Made by a program: the position numbers and the translations under genes | DNA from: Atherinomorus stipes | Lineage: Eukaryota > Chordata > Actinopteri > Atheriniformes > Atherinidae | Reading direction: 5' to 3' | Assembly: GCA_023101725.1 (NCBI GenBank) | Contig: JALJCO010010517.1 | Span: 1 to 64,000 of the forward strand | DNA: 64,000 nucleotides | In this document: in pieces, positions 8,901 to 16,429 of the stretch | How positions within the stretch are numbered: the first letter of the stretch is position 1 | Layout: the number at the start of each line of letters is the position of its first letter | Notes under the pieces: model-generated | Databases searched by the model: none | The model's input: the letters and a program-made list of their open reading frames with translations, nothing else | What the model was told of the DNA's origin: nothing

Positions 8901-11852
8901 GGAACTACTTTTTACAGACGTGTTCCTACACGATGGTAAACATCATCCTGGAACTACTTTTTACAGACGTGTTACTACACGATGGTAAACATCATCCTGG
9001 AACTACTTTTTACAGACGTGTTACTACACGATGGTAAACATCATCCTGGAACTACTTTTTACAGACGTGTTACTACACGATGGTAAACATCACCCTGGAA
9101 CTACTTTATACAGACGTGTTACTGCATCAGATTTACAATCAGCTCACGTTTGGTCAAATTTCTCAGTTTTAGCAGCTGATCTGTTTTTTTTTCTACTGGG
9201 AATAAAATATGCTGATGAGATTTTGAAGCAATTCCAAACTAACAATAAAAATTACAATAATAATAATGTTCAGAATGTAAATGTGTTCTTCACACTCAGG
9301 GCTGACAATACAACCCAGAAGTTCGTATTTACTCCCTCTTCATAAAACAGCTTAATGACCACGTCACCAGCATGTCATCTCCTCCTTACCAAGATAGTCT
9401 TCAGCTCCAGAATGAAACTGGCAAGACTGGCCGACTGCTGCAGCCTCTGAGAAGTCAAACAGCAGAGAAAAGACATCTCTAAATGGAGGCATAATGAAGT
9501 GACAGTGTCTATTTTTTTCCTTCGGCCAGCCACTCAAATCAAACCGTGTTTGTGATTAATGGAGGCTGCCACCAGCTTTAATAATTAATGATAGCTTCAA
9601 GGCTGTGAAAATAATGAACTTTGCAGCCCAGGGTGAAATATCAATCTCATCCAAATAACCCTGAGGGGCCACATAACAAATAGGGACATTTTCCAGGCAA
9701 TGTTAATTAAACAGTGAAACTAATATATACTGCAGTCCATATATATATATATATATATATGTAAATGTATAGATATAGGTCTGATAGGTGACAGAGGGAG
9801 CAGGAAGGATGCCAGGCACAATACAGCAATGCATAACACATGACATGATGTATATCAAGAAAGAGCAAATGACATGATTTTGATCAAAGATGGCAGCCCA
9901 GTGTTAATTCTGCTTTTACCTGCTTGATTATGTGCTCATACCCCCGCAACAGGTGTTTTAACTGCCAGCAGCAGTAAAGCCTTCGAGGACAAAAGAAGAG
10001 ATAGAACGAGTGGATAAAATATATATATATATATATGGTAGTCTGGTTAAATGATGGCTTATACACAGCCTCATCATCATCATCGTTTTAAATGATGCGT
10101 TAATGGAAAGTGAGGATTTGTACTTGGCCTGCTTCAGTTGTTTATCTGGTGGTAGTGATATTCTCATCCTGAAGTCTCTTCCCTGGGGGAAAAAAAAACA
10201 GAATATTTATGCTCACGTCATCAGAGGTGATGCAGTTGCCTCCGTAAATGGTGCATTTAACCCCGAATCCTTCTGGTTCTTCATCCCTAACCATATTTTT
10301 AATAAGATAGGAAGCCTGTCTGTTCACCGAACAAATTACCCATCAATTTGTCCAAATTTCACCAGCAAGCCCTTCTAGCTTGGAAACTGGCTGTTGTCCA
10401 CGACTTTTCACCCCACAAGGCTATCATTTGGAAAAAACTGTGATGTTTTGATTAGAAACAAGTCCATATTCTTCATAAAGTGGTTTGAAAGAGACATCAG
10501 CCACATCCTTAATCTTTCTGACAGTACTGGCAATGTGCTTATGCTTGTCTATGATTTAAGATCAGCAACACCATCCCCAAAGAGTTAATTCAACTTGTAA
10601 AAAGTCACTTGAGTTACAACAAATTTACGAAAGCTCGGCCCACGCTCACATTGGAAGGAGTTAATCTGACAAACAGAAGATGTAACGATGGACATACGCC
10701 AGTGCTTTCAAAGGAAAAACTTTATCACAGCTTTAGAGATCAATTTTACTGGCGGACCCATTATTGATAATATAAACTGGAGAAGAGCCTGCCTCTTACC
10801 TCATAAATACTGTATTTCTAACAAAGCCAATACATTTTAAAATTTTGTATTATTGCTAAATGTATGGATATTAGTGACTCCTGTATGTTTAGTAAACAAA
10901 AACGACTCATAAACATTATATTTAGTTTTTTAGTTGTGATGTATCCCCAAAATTTTGGAGTGACCTTGAATCTTACTTTTTTTCATTCAACTAAAATTGT
11001 ATGCACATTAACTCTCAAGGATGTTACCCGCTATTATGGTAACATTGTAACTTTGAGCATATGCTTAGTTTCGCAATCATATATGCAAAGTTTTTCATTC
11101 ACAAACAAAAATTGGCAAACTCATCTCCTAATATTACTAATTTTCTCTTAGAGCTGAACTCTGATTGCATCCCTCAAACTGATTCAAAATAAAAAGAGCA
11201 ACATATGTCTTGGTAATTATGAAAAATACTTTCCCAAAACCTCTTAATATTTAATTACATATTCTTTCATTTAATATTCTGTCATTAATTTTGTTTTACT
11301 ATCCATCTTTTTTTGTCCTTTTTGTTATTACTCTAATTTAATTTTCCTCCTAATTATTTGTAATTTTTGTTCAATTCAATGATTGTGTAATTTTTATTGT
11401 GTAATTATCTTACAACAAACTTTATACGTTACATCTCATCACTTCTGATGTACTGTCCCTTAATGCATTTGTTCAATAAAGTTTTTTTTTTTTTTAAGGA
11501 ACTGGTGCATTCAGTGACCTCTGAAAAAACCTTTTAAAAAGAAAATACGAGCCAAAATCAACTACAAAACTTGATAAAGTTTGATTCAAATATGCCGAAT
11601 TCACCAGGTGTATGGCAACATTAGGTAAGTAGCTGAACAACAATCTGCCGCTTAACTACGCAATTTTATAAATAAAACTCTGTAAATTCATCCATAATTA
11701 AATGGAGTTCGGACCATCGCGCTTGTTTAGAGGAAAAGCATCCGGCATTACTGTAACAACGTTACCTGGACAGTGATAAAGCCGTCAAACGCGGTTTTAT
11801 CCTGGTTTAGAGGTAAAAACAGCGGGTTGTCTTTGATTAATGAGCTGTCCAT
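5860..11852 (-). CDS. fancl: FANCL E3 ubiquitin ligase, 5' part (exons 1-5), partial
   Basis: FANCL is the RING-type E3 of the Fanconi anemia core complex. With UBE2T it monoubiquitinates FANCD2-FANCI in the nucleus during interstrand crosslink repair. Five exons splice in phase: 87, 59, 61, 57 and 98 nt. They give 120 codons plus 2 nt, starting MDSSLIKDNPLFLPLNQD. Blocks such as GRDFRMRI, CCWQLKHLLRGYEHIIKQ, SLASFILELKTILEV and LGWDK line up in order with vertebrate FANCL. The family is about 375 residues: an ELF domain (about 1-100, all here), URD/DRWD (only its start here) and a C-terminal RING (outside the window, left of position 1). All donors and acceptors are GT-AG. I see no in-frame stop, so the gene looks intact as far as it goes. 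Introns are 1583, 143, 473 and 3432 bp; intron 5 exceeds 5.8 kb. Confidence 0.95.
6100..8440. repeat. 35-bp minisatellite, 67 copies, derived from transposase sequence
   Basis: The unit is gctgctgaactggtctgcct followed by gcagtccagaataca. The aactgg motif is at 6111 in the first copy and at 8421 in the last, exactly 66 x 35 bp apart, so net length change is zero. Variable sites are gtctg/gtccg, cagctg/cagatg/cagttg, aatac/aatgc and ctgcagtcc/ctggagtct. On the + strand one frame reads LNWSACSP, which continues at the right edge into the intact transposase tail (8424 on). Minus-strand frames stay open only because the unit lacks stops. Confidence 0.95.
8424..8645 (+). pseudogene. Tc1-like transposase C-terminal fragment
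   Basis: From the last 35-bp unit the frame reads WSACSPDLSPRENIWSIM and continues through RTVDRLETCIRQERDNIP to KRRGDATRW and the stop taa at 8643-8645 (74 codons with the stop). SP-x-EN-x-W contains the third catalytic acid (Glu) of the DDE triad. One in-frame TGA breaks it after NIPL. The first two catalytic Asp residues and the DNA-binding domain are missing, so it cannot be functional. Confidence 0.88.
8630..9122. repeat. 49-bp minisatellite, 10 copies, at the transposase stop codon
   Basis: The unit starts gatggtaaacatcaccctgg and ends gacgtgttactacac. It repeats at exact 49-bp spacing (8638, 8687 and so on to 9079). It spans the final Arg-Trp-stop codons and the proximal 3' UTR of the Tc1-like element. 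Copies differ by only a few substitutions (caccc/catcc, ttact/ttcct), so the expansion looks recent or homogenised. Confidence 0.94.
9216..9389. other. Intronic sequence next to fancl exon 4 donor
   Basis: AT-rich sequence between the Tc1 remnant and the exon 4 donor. No repeat family recognised. Confidence 0.4.
9390..9446 (-). CDS. fancl: fancl exon 4
   Basis: The exon is 57 nt, in phase 0 at both ends, with acceptor gtttgacttctcag and donor gtaagg. It encodes RLQQSASLASFILELKTIL, equivalent to the helix at the end of the ELF domain. Confidence 0.94.
9447..9919. other. fancl intron 3 with an AT-rich, possibly conserved block
   Basis: Around 9540-9720 the sequence is unique, with homeodomain-type cores (aataattaatga, gttaattaaac), unlike the surrounding repeats. 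It could be a conserved non-coding element; this is only inferred from composition. A (TA)n tract follows at 9738-9760. Confidence 0.35.
9920..9980 (-). CDS. fancl: fancl exon 3
   Basis: The acceptor is tcttttgtcctcgaag. The first base completes the Lys codon, then LYCCWQLKHLLRGYEHIIKQ follows and the donor is gtaaaa. The CxWQL and GY..I..Q residues are hallmarks of this part of FANCL. It leaves in phase 0. Confidence 0.94.
10124..10182 (-). CDS. fancl: fancl exon 2
   Basis: The exon follows the acceptor tttttttttcccccag and encodes GRDFRMRISLPPDKQLKQA plus two bases. The donor is gtacaa, a weaker +4 context than the others. It enters in phase 0 and leaves in phase 2, and the Lys codon is completed by the first base of exon 3. 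It belongs to the ELF domain. An L1-like fragment begins about 20 bp upstream of its acceptor. Confidence 0.93.
10199..11496 (+). pseudogene. L1 (Swimmer-like) ORF2 C-terminal fragment, antisense in fancl intron 1
   Basis: Shifting + frames give FHQQALLAWKLAVVHDFSPH, then VLIRNKSIFFIKWFERDI with ILNLSDSTGN, then INWRRACLLPHKYCISNKA. This is the order of the post-RT region of fish L1-type ORF2 proteins. Later parts are only faintly recognisable because of stops and shifts. The 3' end is cattt gttcaataaag followed by a T-rich run at 11482-11496. The copy is 5' truncated and decayed. Confidence 0.82.
11766..11852 (-). CDS. fancl: fancl exon 1 coding part (start codon)
   Basis: The ATG occupies 11850-11852 and 29 codons run to ...FDGFITVQ, followed by the donor gtaacg. 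The peptide pattern (short leader, PLFLPLN, K-T-x-x-DGFI-x-VQ) matches the FANCL N-terminus. No upstream in-frame ATG was needed. It ends in phase 0. Confidence 0.93.
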
Positions 11853-12060
11853 CTAGAGTGATAAACTTTTCAGCAGTCACAACCGGCTGGTTGTTTCCGA
11901 GCTCACGTCCTCGAGCCCCGTGGCAGCTGGCGGGGAAGTCGCGAGGTATGGTCGCGAGGTGACCCGGAACAGTGACCGAAGCTGAGATACTAAACTAAAA
12001 TGTGAAAACTTAAATGCAAGAAGCGACAGGAGAAGGTTCCCGTCCCGCCACCAGAAGCAA
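11853..12060 (-). promoter_or_regulatory. fancl: Probable fancl 5' UTR and promoter region
   Basis: Directly upstream of the fancl ATG is a locally CpG-rich stretch (for example tcgcgaggtatggtcgcgag at 11938-11957) in otherwise AT-rich DNA. No TATA box at a convincing distance is visible. This is a CpG-type housekeeping promoter by position; the transcription start cannot be fixed from sequence. Confidence 0.45.
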
Positions 12061-12333
12061 AACTGTCGACGTCACAGAGATGCCTTCAGGGACCGCTATA
12101 AACATCGGATTTTGATAAGAACGTGGAAGTACGCCTTTTATAAGTTTTTAACTTTTACAGCTGACATTTTGACGTCATAAATGAATACTGACTGCGTGTT
12201 GACTGGAGTTAAAGGGCCGATTAACATGCAGTTTTATACAAAAATCTATGACACCAGGAATTAAATCAGTTCTGGAAGATAAAGCGGATCCAACCCAACC
12301 CTAAGGTGGACCTGATGGAGGGGTTGTGAGTAG
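12061..12333. other. Unique sequence upstream of fancl
   Basis: No repeat or exon recognised. Confidence 0.4.
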
Positions 12334-13075
12334 GGCTGTCAGGCGATTGAATATGGAACATTTTTATTAAAAGCTATGTATATATTTTTAACATAATACC
12401 CCACGAGGCGTTTGGAGGAGGAAGAATGAAAGTACATTTCCTTAAAAAATATATTAAGCCTGAAAATAAATATAAAATAAAATTTTACGGGTTTGACAAT
12501 GGCGTTATGTATAAATCTACAAGTTATGCCGCCATTACGGGACGGGTTACCAAATACGATCTCTGTGTGGCAACAGTTTGTTGGGTATAGTTAGGCTGCT
12601 ACAGGGAAACAGTGGAGTCGGCAACTCCAGCAGAGAGCTCGGAGATACTGTTATCCGTCTGTGAAGAGGAGTGACCTGAGAAGAGCAAGAACTGGAGTAA
12701 ATTTAGGCAAAGCTGCCGTAGATAGACCCACATAAACGTTTTCCACCGCATCAAAACGCAGAAATGGTGACTTTCCTCCTGGATCGGTAAGCTAACTTGT
12801 TTGCTATTGTGGCTAACGTTAGCTGCCAGTTATAAACTCTGCGTTACTTGTTGGACATGTTGCAGACTGTTGGTCACTTGTCCGTCAGCAGTGAGCCTGG
12901 CATCCCAGCGGCTGGAGTTGTTTTTTTCTGCCGTTGCAACTACAACCTAGACACACGTGATGACGCTGTTCTGTCCATATTTCATATTCAACCTTTAGAA
13001 AAAAATTATCTAATTAATTGCAAAATTTGTAATTAATTAATCTAATTAATCACATTTTAATCTCATATCTGCTAA
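12334..13075. mobile_element. hAT-like element, right end uncertain
   Basis: The left end tagggctgtcaggcgattga matches the common fish hAT terminus of the TAGGGCTGTCA type. The right part (12990-13055) has the attaattgcaaaatttg and attaatctaattaatcac motifs that form the subterminal arm in this family, but the expected inverted terminus is degraded and no target duplication is found. The interior has no transposase similarity. Confidence 0.5.
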
Positions 13076-13235
13076 CAGGGCTCTCAAGTTTTCAAGATTG
13101 CTTGGAGTGAGATTGAGACTGAGGTGGGGCAGGGGTCATTGGCGGGGGGGGGGGGTAGATTTAGATTAGACTACAAAATTACAAAAATACAGCTTTGGTA
13201 TTTCATATTAGAAATTTTGCTAGTGTAGAAAAAAA

Positions 13236-13445
13236 AACCTGAACAGAGATGAAGCTGAGTTTGGCTGCAATGACATGAAATGACGTTGTGGTGCAAAATG
13301 GAGGAACCATCAATGTCCCAATTCTGCCTTTTTCCCGCACTTGCACTTGCAACCTGCACACTCCAACCCTTAATGTGCACTTCTGCCAAGTGCGCACTTC
13401 ATACAGGGGTGTAGGGTTTAGGGTGGGTGTTGGGACGGGGCCATA
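13236..13445. repeat. Transposon end carrying one unexpanded 41-bp motif
   Basis: This segment contains gacctgcacactcc-like sequence, then cacttcatacaggggtgtag, ggtttagggtggg and gggacggggcc. The same series recurs at 16367-16480, where the last part is amplified into the large array. It is the single-copy version of the 41-bp unit. Confidence 0.7.
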
Positions 13446-14244
13446 ATCCCCCCCGCACTTCCACCCTTGAGCCACTAGAATGCACGTTGCCGTTGAGGCG
13501 TTGAAGTGTGTAGTGTGAAATACTATCTCTGTCCGTCTTGACTGGACTTACCTATGTAAATAAAGTTTTTAAATAAAAATTTATTTAGCTACTTTTATCA
13601 GTAAACTGATAACTTTCATTATTCAGATGCTTTGAATTTTAATATTCAAAGTATATTTCGAAGTAACATGGCAAACTTCAGTAATTATTTCACCTACAGC
13701 ATAAAAGATTAAATATTTCAATGTTTACATCTGAAATGGCTTTTTTTTTTCACCACAGGCAGGATCTCATCACCAAACATGGAAATGTTCCGCCTTTATG
13801 GTTCAAAACGTCACGTGCAGCAAAGAATTATGGGCAATATGCTTCGGTGAAGTCTGCATGGATGCGGACTAGGGATGCACCGATTGTGAAAGTCTGGGCC
13901 GATACCGATGTTTAACATAACAACTTGGCCGATGTTTTCTATTTTTATTTTTACTTCCTTTGTGCCACAGAAATTTACAAGTCTTTCAGCTCCTCATCAG
14001 TCTGTCCTTGAATGAGCACAAATTCAATCAGACCAATTTATGAAACAGTCACAACCTTTAATGTCACTTTGTGGCTGACATTAGTTATAACAAGCTCTTT
14101 TCTGAAAACTTTTCAAAAACCTGGGACTGATAATCACTAAAAAGAATGCTTCAGTATATTGCCCAACAAAATTGAGTGGTTTTAGCCTAATAAACAAAAA
14201 CATACTCAATGAGAAGATTATTTTCATGGCCCAATAAAAAATAT

Positions 14245-14323
14245 TTGTGAAGCATGTACTGCAAACTGCGTAACGCTGATCTTTTTCTGAAACGGTAAAA
14301 TATTGCCACACGACCGCCGCCAT
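14245..14323 (-). pseudogene. BED-finger start of a hAT transposase
   Basis: From the ATG at 14321-14323 the minus strand reads MAAVVWQYFTVSEKDQRYAV then CSTCF. The W-x-x-F aromatic block and C-x2-C pair are those of a BED finger at the N-terminus of hAT/ZBED transposases. The His pair and the rest are gone. It lies inside the 13870-14661 element. Confidence 0.75.
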
Positions 14324-14444
14324 CTTTGTTTCTCTACTGAGGAAAGTGCGCGGATGCCTTCTACCAGTATCTCCCCCCACCCGCCCAAAAAAGAGGGGGA
14401 AAAGAGTTTTTCTTAAGAACAGTGTTGATAACACATGTAAATCA

Positions 14445-14479
14445 TTATATATATATACATATATATGTATATATATACA

Positions 14480-14545
<66 letters not shown>
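14445..14545. repeat. (TA)n microsatellite
   Basis: An almost uninterrupted TA dinucleotide run of about 100 bp with a few ca/tg steps, inside the hAT element. It can form cruciforms and is probably length-variable. Confidence 0.95.
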
Positions 14546-14547
<2 letters not shown>

Positions 14548-14974
14548 TATATAATAATCGGCCACTGCCATCGGCGAATGTCATTTTTATCGGCCAATGG
14601 CAGTTAACAAGGCAAACATCGGCCGATACCGATGTCCAGCCGATGCATCGGTGCATCCCTAATGCGGACTTCACTGAAGTGTGGATTGAGGGCGCAAAAG
14701 GGGCGTGACGGACTTCCGCCCTTGAGCAGCCCTGGAGAATTGGGACACATTATGCACTTCAACCCCTCAACGGGAGCATTCTAGGGGCACGAGGGTGGAA
14801 GTGCGGGTATTGGGACGGGGCCCATCACGCTTCGTGTTCTGGTTTCCAGAGCTTGTCGAATTTAAGCGTTTCCTCTTCCGAGCCAGTTCAACAATAGCTG
14901 AATCCAATGTCCCTGCTCTGTTCCACTTTGTAAATCGAATAAACAACGCCAACCCTACTTAAGTTTTCATGGAT

Positions 14975-15845
14975 TCCCGACTGAAGTGATGCTAAGGAAG
15001 AAGTGGATCAAAGCGATTCGCCGGGGTGAAGGGCCAAACTTTATAATAAAACAACGTATCACGTTTGTTTCAGTGATGCAGACTACACAGCTGGCATTGG
15101 CAGGCTAGCGTTTGCTGACGTGCCTAAAGCCCCGTTTCCACCAGCGGGTCTGGGTCGGGTCGGGCCGGATCGGTCCACGTTTTTTTGCGTCTCCACAGAT
15201 AAAAACTGGGACGGGTACCCTTATATCCGACCCGACCCGGACTACTTTTTTGGTACCCTTCGGTAGGGGTACTGATCTAACCGATCCGGACCAAAGAGGT
15301 GGAGCTAATACACAGCAATCAGCTGATTCATTGAAAAATCCGCCACTTCCCGCGTGACCCAGCGTGAAAACAAAGCCGGGGTGACTCCTTTCTGTTTCTG
15401 TCACGTGTGGCGCCGGTGTTTTTGGTTAAACGGCGTTACACGGCGATGATGTCACACAATCACGTAGCAGCGCTGTCCAGCTAATTCTCAGCCTCCAGAA
15501 TAAGGGTACAGGTTGCTGTGGGGACACAACGTGAAATCAACACATCCGTACCCAAACCCACCCGATCCGGCCTGGCCCGGCCCGACCTGACCCAGACCCG
15601 CGGGTGGAAACGGGGCTTAACTTTGTGCGGCTGAAAACACACAAGCATCTGAAAATCGGGTCTGTACCCTCCTGTTTCCAGTGGAACAACGCGGGACTGC
15701 CAAGAAAGGAGACGCTTATAAAAGAGCATCAGCTGGCTCAGGCCATGATGTTCAGCTAGCATAAACGCATGTAGCAACTGGAGGAAGAAATCAAGGAGCT
15801 GACAAGACAGCTGTCACAGCTGAAAGTGTGTCAAGTGCATTTTGC
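14975..15845 (+). pseudogene. THAP-domain transposase remnant, split by a Harbinger-like insertion
   Basis: The + frames read KKWIKAIRRGEGPNFI, then after a 1-bp shift TTYHVCFSDADYTAG, then (after the insertion at 15128-15617) LKIGSVPSCFQWN. This matches the order of a THAP zinc finger: W-I-x-A-x-R near the middle, the C of H-V-C, and the C-terminal P-S-x-F. It is followed, after stops, by QLEEEIKELTRQLSQLK, a short coiled coil as seen after the THAP domain in P-element-like transposases. P-type and Kolobok-type transposons both carry THAP domains, and I cannot tell which this is. Confidence 0.72.
15128..15617. mobile_element. Harbinger-like TIR element, 490 bp
   Basis: The element runs from agccccgtttccaccagcgg to a matching inverted end, gcgggtggaaacggggct. 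It is flanked by TAA on both sides (15125-15127 and 15618-15620), the TWA target duplication of PIF/Harbinger elements. The internal GGGTCGGGTCGGG tracts are inverted at the two ends. No transposase. It interrupts the THAP remnant. Confidence 0.82.
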
Positions 15846-16070
15846 AAGTGATGAAAAAAATGTAATTTCAGATGTAAATACTGAAATATTTAATCTTTTA
15901 CGATGCTGTTGGTGAAATAATTACTGAAGTTTGCCCTGTTACTTTGAAATATACTTTGAATATTAAAATTCAGAGCATTTGAATAATGAAAGTGATCAGT
16001 TAACTGATAAAAGTGGCTATATTTAATTTTTATTTAAACTTTATTTACATAGGTAAGTCCCATTGAGACA

Positions 16071-16366
16071 CAGCGTCTTTAACAAGTGAGACTTGTTTAC
16101 CTGACATACATGTTTTTATGGACATGTGGACATTTATGGACATTCTATGCTAACAGTCACAGAGCAGAAAATGTAATCGTTATTATACATTTAGTTTAGA
16201 ATGTAACGGTTATTTAACCTGTACTGGTGAAATTCTACAGCCACTTTACTTAAATTAGTTCAGTAATTCATTTATTTATGAATTAAACTCGTGTGGACTT
16301 GTATGGAACATATATTTTACAACGACAGATTAACTTTATCCAGTTTAGTTGTGAAAACGACATCTC
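16071..16366. other. Unclassified sequence beside the inverted repeat
   Basis: AT-rich sequence between the right inverted arm and the transposon end that seeds the 41-bp array. No feature recognised. Confidence 0.35.
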
Positions 16367-16429
16367 TTCATCAGGAACAGGGATGAGGCTGAGTTATTCC
16401 CGCAGTGACCTGCACACTCCAACCCTTAA

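Larger units (their letters stand above)
6045..9215 (+). mobile_element. Internally deleted Tc1-like element with two tandem expansions
   Basis: The left remnant (6045-6100, around tctgatggcagcaacacg) resembles the 5' non-coding end of a widespread fish Tc1-type family. It jumps directly to the transposase catalytic C-terminal region, because the central coding part is deleted. The right remnant (about 9110-9215, gacgtgttactgcatcag to aaatttctcag) is the 3' UTR of the same family. Between them are the 35-bp array, an unexpanded transposase tail and the 49-bp array. The whole sits in fancl intron 4, opposite in strand to fancl. Confidence 0.8.
13870..14661. mobile_element. Non-autonomous hAT element (tagggatgcaccgat)
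   Basis: The perfect 15-bp inverted termini tagggatgcaccgat and atcggtgcatcccta are flanked by the perfect 8-bp target duplication atgcggac at 13862-13869 and 14662-14669. Subterminal gccgataccgatgt repeats are inverted too. The 792-bp copy carries a BED remnant and a (TA)n tract but no catalytic domain. Confidence 0.93.
13443..14825. mobile_element. TIR element (ggcc...cgcacttccaccc)
   Basis: The left end (ccccgcacttccaccc at 13450-13466 with actagaatgc nearby) is inverted at 14770-14825 (gcattctaggggcac, gagggtggaagtgcggg, gggacggggcc). The terminal bases differ between ends, so exact borders and class are uncertain. A hAT copy sits inside it. Confidence 0.5.
13535..16070. repeat. Long inverted repeat, arms of about 200 bp
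   Basis: The left arm at 13535-13740 (acttacctatgtaaataaag through gatgctttgaattttaat to gtttacatctgaaatg) is present in reverse complement at 15850-16070 (atttcagatgtaaatactga through attaaaattcagagca to ctttatttacataggtaagt). The arms flank a THAP-domain remnant and look like the subterminal arms of one large DNA transposon later invaded by other elements. Confidence 0.75.

Noticed and set aside
1..9122. Possible CRISPR arrays (regular repeats)
   Set aside because: Units are contiguous, with no variable spacers, and the DNA is clearly vertebrate.
13077..13140. A second hAT terminus (cagggctctcaag)
   Set aside because: It resembles a known fish hAT end, but the matching inverted end and target duplication were not found nearby.
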